A stretch of 24,432 nucleotides of DNA, taken from positions 1-24,432 of the IMG/VR virus record IMGVR_UViG_3300025671_000513; one strand, 5' to 3'. This stretch comes from a virus. A program made the position numbers and the translations under genes. Below the pieces are notes generated by a model. It did no database searches. It was not told the origin of the DNA and saw only the letters and a list, made by a program, of their open reading frames with translations. Positions 17,460-23,713 of the stretch are shown one piece after another; positions within the stretch are counted from its first letter, which is position 1; each line of letters begins with the position of its first letter.

Positions 17460-17628
17460 GTTCAAAGAAATACGACTTAACCTTGAGACAGATGAAATAT
17501 CTGTTATGGTTGCTTTCCAAGAAAATCGTAATAGATGGAAGATAAAGGAGTATAAGTTTGATTGTCCTGATGAAATTGATATTGACGAATTATTAGATAA
17601 AACTAAAAGATTAATAGGTTATGAGTAA
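17449..17628 (+). CDS. Small hypothetical protein (59 residues)
   Basis: An ORF below common length cut-offs. ATG at 17449 lies inside the end of the preceding gene, and TAA at 17626-17628 overlaps the next start at 17621. It encodes M-N-Y-K-F-K-E-I-R-L-N-L-E-T-D, a V-M-V-A-F-Q-E-N-R-N-R-W-K-I strand pair, and an acidic helix (P-D-E-I-D-I-D-E-L-L-D). It exactly fills what would otherwise be a 161-base gap between two genes that are tightly packed everywhere else, which is the main support. The function is unknown. Confidence 0.65.
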   Translation: MNYKFKEIRLNLETDEISVMVAFQENRNRWKIKEYKFDCPDEIDIDELLDKTKRLIGYE

Positions 17629-17917
17629 TGTTCCATATAAGAGAGTTAAATACGAGAAACAGAACGGATTTGATATACCTTATTACGATAATAACGCATT
17701 ACCATTTCCTTCAATCTGCTCTACTTGCGAGAGATATGAAGTCATAAACGGAAGCAGAGTTAATGTATTAGAAATAGAATACACAAGATGTAGTGATGGG
17801 GTTGTAATAACAAATGAAATACCACCAGATACATATTTGTATGTATGTTCTTGTGATACTCCTGAAGTCATTTTTGGTGCTTCTTTTACTATAACAAATA
17901 TAGGAATATGCCCGTAA
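17621..17917 (+). CDS. Small hypothetical virion protein with YKRVKY head
   Basis: A 98-residue protein. The N-terminus, V-P-Y-K-R-V-K-Y-E-K-Q-N-G-F-D-I-P-Y-Y-D, is shared with the next gene (V-N-Y-K-R-V-K-Y-Y-S-L-G-R-P-Y-F-D), suggesting a common docking segment. The rest is strand-rich with Cys pairs (S-I-C-S-T-C-E and V-C-S-C-D-T). It overlaps its neighbours on both sides (8 and 10 bases). It is probably a small adhesion-apparatus subunit; no domain family is recognised. Confidence 0.55.
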   Translation: MSNVPYKRVKYEKQNGFDIPYYDNNALPFPSICSTCERYEVINGSRVNVLEIEYTRCSDGVVITNEIPPDTYLYVCSCDTPEVIFGASFTITNIGICP

Positions 17918-18423
17918 ATTATAAAAGAGTAAAATACTATAGTTTGGGAAGACCTTATTTTGATACAAAGGTAGTCCCTTCTCGTCCGCCTAAAGTATTT
18001 GAGATTACATCGTATTCACCAGATACTTCTATACAACAAAAGTATTATAGAACATCAAATATATTTGAGATACAGGGTAGAAGTCCTTATGTTGCCACAA
18101 ACGATGTGGTATGTGATACGACAACATATTTAACATATTTGAGTGAAGACGAAAAGTTTGCTTTCATTAAGTTCAAAGATAGTTTTAATGGAAGTTTAAG
18201 TTATTATGCTTTAATACGAGTTTTTAACCCACCATACGACCCTATCACTTGGTTAAATTGTGGTGATGTTGTTGATGTTTCAAAGTTATATTATTATTCA
18301 CTATGTATCACCAGTAGTGGAACTGGTTGTGATTTTGTTGAAGAATATAATGGTTTTTACTATCCAAAAGATGGAACAAGTGTTATAGGGTCTAATAGTA
18401 TGACGATAAATTATATCTCCTAA
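17908..18423 (+). CDS. Hypothetical virion protein with YKRVKY head
   Basis: A 171-residue protein sharing its first 25 residues in pattern with the preceding gene (Y-K-R-V-K-Y-x-x-x-G-x-P-Y-x-D). The remainder is rich in Y, S and beta-strand patterns (Y-L-T-Y-L-S-E-D-E-K-F-A-F-I-K-F-K-D), with Cys at D-V-V-C-D-T, L-N-C-G-D, L-C-I-T and G-C-D-F. There is no signal peptide or membrane segment. Its ATG lies inside the end of the previous gene (ATGCCCGTAA). It probably belongs with the fibre apparatus; a distinct variable tip domain on a common head is a reasonable guess. Confidence 0.55.
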   Translation: MPVNYKRVKYYSLGRPYFDTKVVPSRPPKVFEITSYSPDTSIQQKYYRTSNIFEIQGRSPYVATNDVVCDTTTYLTYLSEDEKFAFIKFKDSFNGSLSYYALIRVFNPPYDPITWLNCGDVVDVSKLYYYSLCITSSGTGCDFVEEYNGFYYPKDGTSVIGSNSMTINYIS

Positions 18424-18430
18424 TAATAAG

Positions 18431-18445
18431 TTATATTTATAAGTA
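18431..18445 (+). promoter_or_regulatory. ATATTTATNRGT motif before 18446 start
   Basis: TTATATTTATAAGTA abuts the ATG at 18446, inside a 22-base gap that otherwise separates two gene groups. It is a further instance of the start-proximal motif. Confidence 0.45.
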
Positions 18446-19438
18446 ATGTTAAAAATATCAGCAAATACAGAGAACACGATATGGGTAAATGCTTCAAGGA
18501 ATAAAACCTTGAGTAATCCAACCTATATGATGTCTTTGGAACATAAAGTTTCAGGGGAGAGAAAGTATTTTATCCCCCAAAATATAACATCTATTTCAGG
18601 GAATACAACTTATCAGGAAGACCCAAGAGTTGATTTATTTAAGTTTGGTGTTTTTAATAATGTTGAAAACTTAACAGGTGGAACGAGGTATTGGGTTAAA
18701 GAAAGACCACCAGCACTTGTTTATGGAGAAGGAGAAATAAATTACCCTGCCAATCTTCAGGGAACAGATAAGATTTATATAGACCAAACGATAATTATTC
18801 CAACAATATTTGGAGCAACAAGGATACAACTTGATACAAAAAACCCTGGTGAAATATTCACAGGTGGAACATTCTTTGCTGATAGTGTTAATTTAACCGC
18901 ACCTTTAAGTTTTGGAACATCAACTTCAGCGTATCTTGACTATGGAATACCTTACGCTCAAGTTCCTTTGGCAACAACAAATGGAGCATTTACAGCAACC
19001 ACTTTCACATATAAATTAGAAACCAATTCAGGTAGAACATTTACAGATACTATACATCTTGCTTCTATGGAGGAGATAAGAGATATTGAGCCTTGGACTT
19101 ATTTTGGTGATAAGTTCCAAGACAATCAAAGAAGACCCAATTATCCTCGTGTTTATGTTGGAACTACCAACATCTATTTAGAAAATTATGGTTGGTATTA
19201 TTATAGAATATACGAGCAAACATCACAAACCAATTTAAATCCCGCATTATCAACGAATGTCGTTGATGAGGGGACATTATACATATACCCCCCACCACCT
19301 GATGAGGTAAATTATACGGGTTATTCAACAAATGATATTGTTGTATATGATGAGGATAAACCAGTTAGTGATTATATATTACAAGAAGATTTATATAGGA
19401 TATTAACAGAAAATAATGAATTATTAACACAAGAGTAA
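18446..19438 (+). CDS. Virion structural protein (330 residues)
   Basis: The protein opens with M-L-K-I-S-A-N-T-E-N-T-I-W-V-N-A-S and a strand-rich domain containing Y-M-M-S-L-E-H-K-V-S-G-E-R-K-Y-F-I (about 28-44), a pattern I know from small structural proteins of Bacteroidota phages. The middle (P-T-I-F-G-A-T-R-I-Q-L-D-T, then G-G-T-F-F-A-D-S) is beta-rich. Near the C-terminus, Y-P-P-P-P-D-E-V precedes a helical acidic tail ending L-T-E-N-N-E-L-L-T-Q-E. It overlaps the next gene through TAATG. It is likely a tail or fibre-network component; no specific function can be assigned. Confidence 0.5.
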   Translation: MLKISANTENTIWVNASRNKTLSNPTYMMSLEHKVSGERKYFIPQNITSISGNTTYQEDPRVDLFKFGVFNNVENLTGGTRYWVKERPPALVYGEGEINYPANLQGTDKIYIDQTIIIPTIFGATRIQLDTKNPGEIFTGGTFFADSVNLTAPLSFGTSTSAYLDYGIPYAQVPLATTNGAFTATTFTYKLETNSGRTFTDTIHLASMEEIRDIEPWTYFGDKFQDNQRRPNYPRVYVGTTNIYLENYGWYYYRIYEQTSQTNLNPALSTNVVDEGTLYIYPPPPDEVNYTGYSTNDIVVYDEDKPVSDYILQEDLYRILTENNELLTQE

Positions 19439-19869
19439 TGGATAAAAAAATATCACAATTAACAGAATTAACCGCAAGAACAGAACAAGATGTTATTGCT
19501 ATTGTAAATGATGGAACAACAAAGAAAATTAGTGTTGAAAACTTTACACGAGAGCCCGTAATAAACGCTGGTAATGTATCAGGTGGTATATCTGTTGATT
19601 TATCACAAGGAAAATGGTTTATCTTCACTTTAACAGGTAATGTATCTGTAAGATTATCAAATGAAAAAGAAGGTGAAGAGTTCTTATTTTGGGTATATTC
19701 AAATGGAAACTATGCTGTAACCAGTATGACTTTAGATAGTGGTGGAGACATATATTGTGTTGGAGGTTCGCTCCCAAATCCTGCTAATAATCGGTGGAAC
19801 TTTTATAGAGGTTTTGTGATAAATGGAGGAATGATATTAACAGAGATTGATAATTTCTCGGCAATATAA
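19438..19869 (+). CDS. Short fibre-like protein sharing the fibre head domain
   Basis: A 143-residue protein. Residues 1-38 (K-K-I-S-Q-L-T-E-L-T-A-R-T-E-Q-D-V-I-A-I, then V-N-D-G-T-T-K-K-I-S-V) align with the heads of the two GGxxN fibres (I-x-x-L-P-E-Q-T-G-K-T-D-x-D-L-L-V-I-V, then S-G-E-T-T-T-S-K-I-K-V). The remaining 100 residues are a different beta-sandwich-like domain (F-T-L-T-G-N-V-S-V-R-L-S-N-E, then F-L-F-W-V-Y-S-N-G-N-Y-A-V-T). A common attachment head with unrelated tips points to modular receptor-binding or decoration proteins. The gene is followed by 12 bases carrying the start motif and then the portal. Confidence 0.6.
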   Translation: MDKKISQLTELTARTEQDVIAIVNDGTTKKISVENFTREPVINAGNVSGGISVDLSQGKWFIFTLTGNVSVRLSNEKEGEEFLFWVYSNGNYAVTSMTLDSGGDIYCVGGSLPNPANNRWNFYRGFVINGGMILTEIDNFSAI

Positions 19870-19881
19870 TATTTATAGAAT
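19867..19881 (+). promoter_or_regulatory. ATATTTATNRGT-like motif before portal start
   Basis: TAATATTTATAGAAT abuts the ATG at 19882. The core ATATTTAT is kept, but the RGT end is replaced by AGAAT, making this the weakest of the plus-strand copies. Confidence 0.4.
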
Positions 19882-20961
19882 ATGGAAAAACAATTTCACG
19901 CATTCGGTAGAAAGATAGATAGTGTTAATCGCTTTGAAGAGAAGGTGGTTAGAAACCAAGATTGGGTAAGTTGGGGAAGTGAGGACGACTTCCCTGAAAC
20001 ACTATATGACTACATAGATTATAACCCCACACATAACGCATGTATCAACGCTAAAGTAAGAAACTCAATAGGTCAAGGGTTCGTTGATGGTGATAAACTT
20101 GCCAACTCAACACAATCTTTAAATGAGTTCTTTATGGAGTTCGCAACGGAGTATATAACGACAGGAAATGTCTTTGTGGAGGTTGTATGGAGTGCGGATA
20201 GGACAGAGGGTTTAAATGGTATTTATGTCCTTCCTTCGTCGTCTGTGAGGGTTCAAAAGAAGGATACAATAGATGAGGAACAGAAGATTTATTATTATTG
20301 TGAGGACTTCAAAGAATATAGAAAAAAGAGTATTATTGAGTTCAGTAAGTTAGACCCAAACAATCAAAACAACAGACAGATATTCCATATTAAGAATTAC
20401 GCACCAGGATACAACTATTATGGTTCTCCTGATTATATGTCTGTTATTAACGATATTAGACTGGCTCACCAAATAACTCTATTTCATCTTTCAAACATCT
20501 TGAATTCGGGTATGCCCGGACTTTGGGTTAATTTTAACAACGGAATACCAGACAGCGACAACGAACAAAGAACGATGTTGGCTAAAATTGAAGAAAGATT
20601 TTCAGGAGCAGAAGGGGCAGGTAAAACGATGGTTTCATTTAGTGATGGAGCAGAACTCGCACCAACAATCACACAAATCCCTTCAAATACTCACGATGGA
20701 TATTACACGGAGATATTTGAATTAACCCAAAGACAGATTTTATCGGGGCATAAAATCACCAGCGGACTTTTGATTGGGCTAAATAACGGAGGTGGTCTTG
20801 GTTCAAACGCAGATGAGATTAACCAATCATTCCAAGTGTTCCTCAATACAACAATAAAACCATTACAATTAGAAATGGTGGAACAAATGAAACCCCTTAT
20901 TCAGTTGTTGTATCCAAACCAAGAAATAAACTTGAGTATTATACAAAATCAAATATTATGA
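19882..20961 (+). CDS. Portal protein (PBSX/P2 gpQ-like family)
   Basis: A 359-residue protein, close to the length of P2-type portals. It has an early W-V-S-W-G-S-E-D-D-F-P-E-T-L (about 29-42), C-I-N-A-K-V-R-N (about 54-61) and E-Y-I-T-T-G-N-V-F-V-E-V (about 90-101), the start of the portal wing. N-Y-Y-G-S-P-D-Y-M-S-V-I-N-D-I follows (about 178-192), which matches the conserved Y-G-x-P-D/E-Y of this family. The G-H-K-I-T-S-G-L-L-I-G-L segment and the long helix after it fit the stem and crown. The portal forms the dodecameric DNA gate of the head. Here it follows the fibre genes and precedes a connector (ATGA overlap) instead of following a terminase gene. Confidence 0.88.
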   Translation: MEKQFHAFGRKIDSVNRFEEKVVRNQDWVSWGSEDDFPETLYDYIDYNPTHNACINAKVRNSIGQGFVDGDKLANSTQSLNEFFMEFATEYITTGNVFVEVVWSADRTEGLNGIYVLPSSSVRVQKKDTIDEEQKIYYYCEDFKEYRKKSIIEFSKLDPNNQNNRQIFHIKNYAPGYNYYGSPDYMSVINDIRLAHQITLFHLSNILNSGMPGLWVNFNNGIPDSDNEQRTMLAKIEERFSGAEGAGKTMVSFSDGAELAPTITQIPSNTHDGYYTEIFELTQRQILSGHKITSGLLIGLNNGGGLGSNADEINQSFQVFLNTTIKPLQLEMVEQMKPLIQLLYPNQEINLSIIQNQIL

Positions 20962-21536
20962 TTACAGCATATTTCGTAAGCGAGCAGAAGTTAAAGGACT
21001 ATACACCTGTTAATAAAATGATGGATAGTGGTAAATTAGTATCCGCAATCCGTATCGCACAGGACATAGTTGCTAAAGAAGCATTAGGACAATCTCTATA
21101 TGAGAGAATGATGGAACTTATTACATCGGGTGATATATCCAATCCAGTCTATGTGAATTATAAAAACCTTTTAGACAACTACATCGTCCCTTGTGCTATG
21201 TGGAACGCTTATTACATCTCACTTGATTTTGCCCTTGTAGAATACGCTAATGTAGGTCTGGTGAGTAATAACACCGAACAGGGTAGTTCAGTTGATTTGG
21301 CGACCTTTAAAACGATTAAGAATGGTGCCAAACATACCGCAGATTTCTATACAGAGAAATTAAAGATGTGGTTGTATAATAATACATCACTTTATCCTGA
21401 ATACGATAGAGAAAGTCCTGGTGAAACAGAACCTGATAGAAGCACATATTCTACAGGAATTGTCTTTGATACTCCAAGTGGTTATTGTAGAGACGAATGG
21501 TTGTTCTGTGGGGGGTTTAATAAAGGGGGTAATTAA
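20958..21536 (+). CDS. Head-tail connector / head completion protein
   Basis: A 192-residue, mostly helical protein translated from an ATG overlapping the portal stop (ATGA). It begins M-I-T-A-Y-F-V-S-E-Q-K-L-K-D-Y-T-P-V-N-K, then has helices typical of adaptor proteins that bind the portal base (R-I-A-Q-D-I-V-A-K-E-A-L-G-Q-S-L-Y). A further helical segment (K-N-L-L-D-N-Y-I-V-P-C-A-M-W-N-A-Y-Y) recalls the DUF6712-type connectors of Bacteroidota phages. The C-terminus is Cys- and Gly-rich (G-Y-C-R-D-E-W-L-F-C-G-G-F). The stop codon lies inside the loop of the terminator hairpin. It is the last gene of the virion module. Confidence 0.65.
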   Translation: MITAYFVSEQKLKDYTPVNKMMDSGKLVSAIRIAQDIVAKEALGQSLYERMMELITSGDISNPVYVNYKNLLDNYIVPCAMWNAYYISLDFALVEYANVGLVSNNTEQGSSVDLATFKTIKNGAKHTADFYTEKLKMWLYNNTSLYPEYDRESPGETEPDRSTYSTGIVFDTPSGYCRDEWLFCGGFNKGGN

Positions 21537-21547
21537 CCCCCTTTTTT
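21522..21547. terminator. Strong rho-independent terminator between convergent modules
   Basis: AAAGGGGGT (21522-21530) pairs perfectly with ACCCCCTTT (21536-21544) around the 5-base loop AATTA, followed by a T-run on the plus strand. Read on the minus strand the same hairpin is followed by the weaker CCCCCTTTATT. It ends the plus-strand virion operon and probably also the convergent 176-residue minus-strand gene. The TAA stop of the connector gene (21534-21536) lies at the loop edge. Confidence 0.9.
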
Positions 21548-21548
21548 A

Positions 21549-22079
21549 TTATTTCTTCATTTCGTTAAACATTTCCACAACCTCTTCCATCTTTTCGTTG
21601 TAGATGTTCTCAAACAGAGTGTGGTGGTGTTCGTAGAGATACTTACAATCTTGTTTCCGTTCTCCGTTAATAAGACACTTTGGAGAGACATAGAACTTAA
21701 CTGCTTCGTGGAATGAAGCGGGGTAAGGGAAGTGGTTGTCCCACTTCATAATATCACTCATTTCCATCATACCATCAACGAGGTAAGTAATTTTTGAAGT
21801 CATACTCTCTTCTTCATTTACAGACACGAGTTCAATATCAAATGCGTCAGCGAGGAACTCCAACTCACACTTAATAAAATCATCGTATTCTTGACCTTCC
21901 AACTCAATACCTTCTTCTTCTTCGTAGTTCCACACAGCGTCATTAAGGTATTCGTAGATAGTAATAGAGTAGTCCAAGTCATCTGTTGTTTCCATCTTAA
22001 TCACATTCCAACTTCCGTTGTAGTGAGTGGTGTGAAAAGTTCCGTCTTCGTTAATGTAAATCTTTGTGATGTTTTCCAT
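21549..22079 (-). CDS. Acidic hypothetical protein (176 residues)
   Basis: A soluble, strongly acidic protein (E-Y-L-N-D-A-V-W-N-Y-E-E-E-E-G-I-E-L-E near the middle). An N-terminal strand-rich section (I-T-K-I-Y-I-N-E-D-G-T-F-H-T-T-H-Y-N-G) is followed by helices. Cys and His residues lie at about 134-151 (S-P-K-C-L-I-N-G-E-R-K-Q-D-C-K-Y-L-Y-E-H-H-H), and a helical end has M-E-E-V-V-E-M-F-N-E-M-K-K. No family is recognised. It has its own promoter of the Bacteroidota type with a leader of about 25 bases. Small acidic early proteins of phages often block host proteins, but nothing here shows a specific target. Confidence 0.7.
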   Translation of the reverse strand: MENITKIYINEDGTFHTTHYNGSWNVIKMETTDDLDYSITIYEYLNDAVWNYEEEEGIELEGQEYDDFIKCELEFLADAFDIELVSVNEEESMTSKITYLVDGMMEMSDIMKWDNHFPYPASFHEAVKFYVSPKCLINGERKQDCKYLYEHHHTLFENIYNEKMEEVVEMFNEMKK

Positions 22080-22111
22080 AGTGTTTATTGTTTCTGTGTT
22101 TGTTTGTTTTA

Positions 22112-22143
22112 CAAATATACTGCGAGTTTTTTAATCTACCAAA
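22112..22143 (-). promoter_or_regulatory. Bacteroidota-type promoter for the 176-residue gene
   Basis: Read on the minus strand, TTTG (22140-22143) is followed by exactly 20 bases and TATATTTG (22112-22119), a full match to the Bacteroidota sigma consensus TTTG-N19-21-TAnnTTTG. The start codon is 33 bases downstream of the -7 box. The -33 box directly abuts the stop codon of the upstream 79-residue gene. Confidence 0.8.
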
Positions 22144-22383
22144 TTATCCAATCATTTTTTTCAAGGACTTACCACGACTTGATGGGTCATCAAACATCAT
22201 ATTAACGAAACGGGTGATTACTTTGAGTTTCCGTTCCATACGCTCTGTATTGTATTCACTCCAATCAATCTTATCTTGAATAGCCCAAATACAACGGGCT
22301 TTGTTGATGGAGTTGTTGATAGACATATCAATAGAGTTTTCTTCTACGACTTCAAGGAATAGGGTGTGTGTTGATTTTTTCAT
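22144..22383 (-). CDS. Small hypothetical protein (79 residues)
   Basis: It begins M-K-K-S-T-H-T-L-F-L-E-V-V-E-E-N-S, with a central segment I-N-N-S-I-N-K-A-R-C-I-W-A-I-Q-D-K-I and basic helices (R-M-E-R-K-L-K-V-I-T-R-F-V-N-M-M-F-D). It is mostly helical with no known domain. It is transcribed from its own promoter, with only 4 bases between the -7 box and the start codon. The function is unknown. Confidence 0.65.
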   Translation of the reverse strand: MKKSTHTLFLEVVEENSIDMSINNSINKARCIWAIQDKIDWSEYNTERMERKLKVITRFVNMMFDDPSSRGKSLKKMIG

Positions 22384-22387
22384 ACCA

Positions 22388-22418
22388 CAAAGATAAGCGT
22401 TTTTATTTAACCACCAAA
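22388..22418 (-). promoter_or_regulatory. Bacteroidota-type promoter, near-leaderless, for the 79-residue gene
   Basis: On the minus strand TTTG (22415-22418), 19 bases, then TATCTTTG (22388-22395) match the TTTG/TAnnTTTG consensus in full. The -7 box ends only 4 bases before the ATG (22383), so the transcript would start at or next to the start codon. The -33 box overlaps the T-run of the terminator immediately upstream. Confidence 0.75.
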
Positions 22419-22445
22419 AAAAATGGGAACTTTTTTAGTTCCCAT
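22416..22445 (-). terminator. Rho-independent terminator of the minus-strand operon
   Basis: On the minus strand ATGGGAACT, loop AAAAA and AGTTCCCAT form a perfect 9-base-pair stem (22423-22445) followed by eight T (complement of 22416-22423). It ends the transcription unit that runs from 24133 or 23154 down to 22435. The stop codon of the 42-residue gene lies inside the hairpin. Confidence 0.88.
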
Positions 22446-22563
22446 ATCTTGCGTCAGTATCATCAGCCAACATTTCATCTTTCAAAAACCTATCACTTCC
22501 ATAATACTCCTCATACTTCAACTGAATATACCTTTCCCACGCTTTCTTTCTATCCTGTTCCAT
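22435..22563 (-). CDS. Very small hypothetical protein (42 residues)
   Basis: The ATG at 22563 lies 2 bases after the stop of the upstream 124-residue gene, and the TAA (22435-22437) falls inside the terminator stem. It encodes M-E-Q-D-R-K-K-A-W-E-R-Y-I-Q-L-K-Y-E-E-Y, then Y-G-S-D-R-F-L-K-D-E-M-L-A-D-D and a short polar end: one charged helix rich in aromatic residues. Its position as the last gene in a compact operon, ending precisely in the terminator, is the main evidence that it is real. Confidence 0.6.
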   Translation of the reverse strand: MEQDRKKAWERYIQLKYEEYYGSDRFLKDEMLADDTDARYGN

Positions 22564-22565
22564 TT

Positions 22566-22940
22566 TTAATGACTTACAATATAACCATTCTCAAACTTCC
22601 ATAAATCAAACCAACCTTCCTCATATCCTTTCTTTTCCCACTTCTTTCTCTTTTCATTTTGTCTTTTGAGGAATAACTCTTGTTGTTCCGTTTCATCTTC
22701 AACATAACAAAATATACCTTCACTTACTTCTTTAATAACACCCATATCTAATAGGTTAGAGAACGCCCCACCTGTTGATGAAGTCCTAATACCCATTCTA
22801 TCATAGAAGTAATCTATAACATCATTATAAGAGATATTCCCTTGTGATTTAACATATTCATATACCCTCTTTTTTAGATTATCCAATTCAGGGTTATTGA
22901 GGTTTCTAATGTATGTATTTCGTTGATTTATGGTTGCCAT
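22566..22940 (-). CDS. Possible winged-helix DNA-binding protein (124 residues)
   Basis: Residues about 15-80 resemble a winged helix: a helix (L-D-N-L-K-K-R-V-Y-E-Y-V-K-S), I-S-Y-N-D-V-I-D-Y-F-Y-D-R-M, a second helix with T-S-S-T-G-G-A-F-S-N-L-L-D-M-G-V-I-K, and a strand pair (S-E-G-I-F-C-Y-V). A basic helical segment (R-Q-N-E-K-R-K-K-W-E-K-K) follows. The pattern of a helix, a small-residue turn, L-L-x-x-G-x-I-K and a beta wing is typical of small regulators. It lies 1 base downstream of the 70-residue gene, and both are probably transcribed from the promoter near 23180. A role in regulating phage genes is inferred; it could equally be a non-DNA-binding fold. Confidence 0.5.
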   Translation of the reverse strand: MATINQRNTYIRNLNNPELDNLKKRVYEYVKSQGNISYNDVIDYFYDRMGIRTSSTGGAFSNLLDMGVIKEVSEGIFCYVEDETEQQELFLKRQNEKRKKWEKKGYEEGWFDLWKFENGYIVSH

Positions 22941-22941
22941 A

Positions 22942-23154
22942 TCAGTTCTTTTTTAATTCGTTAATGTAAGTATCTACTGCTTCCAAACGAGTTCCCAAAT
23001 CCTTTGAGTATCCGTTTTCAACATAATCCACCATAACATTTGTTATTGCGATTAAATCTTTTAATGTGAGACATACCCCACAATCCTTACTCCATTCTGT
23101 AATCAACTTAAGTTGTGATTGTCTTGCGATTGCTGCTCCTGTGTTGTTTTTCAT
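22942..23154 (-). CDS. Small hypothetical protein (70 residues)
   Basis: An all-helical 70-residue protein: A-I-A-R-Q-S-Q-L-K-L-I-T-E-W-S, C-G-V-C-L-T-L-K-D-L-I-A-I-T-N-V-M-V and a C-terminal helix (Y-I-N-E-L-K-K). Two Cys in C-G-V-C are not followed by a second pair, so zinc binding alone is unlikely. It heads a transcription unit with its own Bacteroidota-type promoter and shares the leader end A-A-A-C-A-N-T-A-A-A-N-A-C-T before ATG with the 176-residue gene. No family is recognised. Confidence 0.65.
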   Translation of the reverse strand: MKNNTGAAIARQSQLKLITEWSKDCGVCLTLKDLIAITNVMVDYVENGYSKDLGTRLEAVDTYINELKKN

Positions 23155-23178
23155 AGTATTTAATGTTTTTGTATATCA

Positions 23179-23210
23179 CAAATATAGGAACACTTATCTT
23201 AATAGTCAAT
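23179..23210 (-). promoter_or_regulatory. Bacteroidota-type promoter for the 70-residue gene
   Basis: On the minus strand ATTG (23207-23210; consensus TTTG), 20 bases, then TATATTTG (23179-23186), a full match to the -7 consensus. The start codon is 24 bases beyond the -7 box. The -33 box overlaps the end of the kinase-like gene. Confidence 0.7.
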
Positions 23211-23562
23211 ACATCTTACTTATTTTTTCATCAATACCATAATCTATTAACCGAAGTTGTCCCTTATATAATCCCCAGTTCTCCTTGTTATGTAAATCAC
23301 AATTATCAAATTGAAATTGTGGTATAACTAATTTGATAAAATGAACTACTGATTTATCTATACTTTGGACTGGTTCAACTCTTTCTTGTATTACAATCCC
23401 ATATCTCTCGTATAACAGAGGAACTAATAGATTTGTATGTCTATATCCATTCCATACTTTTCTTTCGTTTTTACCCTGTAAATAACCCCTATAACTCAAA
23501 GGTATTTTGTATGCTCTGTTCTTGGTTAATATAACCAGTCTTGTTGAATACTTTATCCTCAT
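23206..23562 (-). CDS. Mini protein-kinase-like protein
   Basis: At 118 residues it has reduced forms of the main protein-kinase-like motifs in order: Y-K-I-P with Lys19 (beta-3 lysine), G-K-N-E-R-K-V-W with Glu33 (helix C), V-I-Q-E-R-V-E-P-V (hinge-like, about 57-65), D-N-C-D-L-H-N-K-E-N-W-G with Asp89 and Asn95 (catalytic loop), and R-L-I-D-Y-G with Asp107 (DFG-like). This is less than half the length of a typical kinase. It may be a small phage kinase or pseudokinase that modifies or binds host proteins. The Asp-to-Asn spacing is one residue longer than usual, which leaves catalysis uncertain. It starts inside the stop of the upstream 43-residue gene (ATGA). Confidence 0.6.
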   Translation of the reverse strand: MRIKYSTRLVILTKNRAYKIPLSYRGYLQGKNERKVWNGYRHTNLLVPLLYERYGIVIQERVEPVQSIDKSVVHFIKLVIPQFQFDNCDLHNKENWGLYKGQLRLIDYGIDEKISKMY

Positions 23563-23690
23563 TTATTCTTCCACATACTATAACAGATTGCCGCAGCAAC
23601 ATCACTTCTTTTACCTAATGATTTTTCTTTTTGAATACACCTTGCTATGAATGTGTCCTTGTCTTCACCTGTCTTTGGTTTAATTGGCAT
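23559..23690 (-). CDS. Stand-alone small Cys module protein (43 residues)
   Basis: ATG at 23690, TGA overlapping the kinase-like start (ATGA). It encodes M-P-I-K-P-K-T-G-E-D-K-D-T-F-I-A-R-C-I-Q and ends A-A-A-I-C-Y-S-M-W-K. The pattern K-P-K-x-G-E-x-x-x-x-F-I-x-R-C followed by A-A-I-C-x-x-x-W is one I know as a short module inside capsid-protease or portal-region proteins of Bacteroidota phages. Here it stands alone. Upstream coupling to the kinase-like gene and the recognisable motif make the ORF credible despite its size. Its function is unknown. Confidence 0.65.
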   Translation of the reverse strand: MPIKPKTGEDKDTFIARCIQKEKSLGKRSDVAAAICYSMWKNK

Positions 23691-23713
23691 GTCTTAATTC
23701 TTATTTAAATCGT

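Noticed and set aside
21891-22279. Plus-strand ORFs of 104 and 63 residues opposite the minus-strand genes
   Set aside because: They read across the opposite-strand genes and promoters, and their Phe/Val/Cys-rich composition is that of reversed acidic coding DNA.
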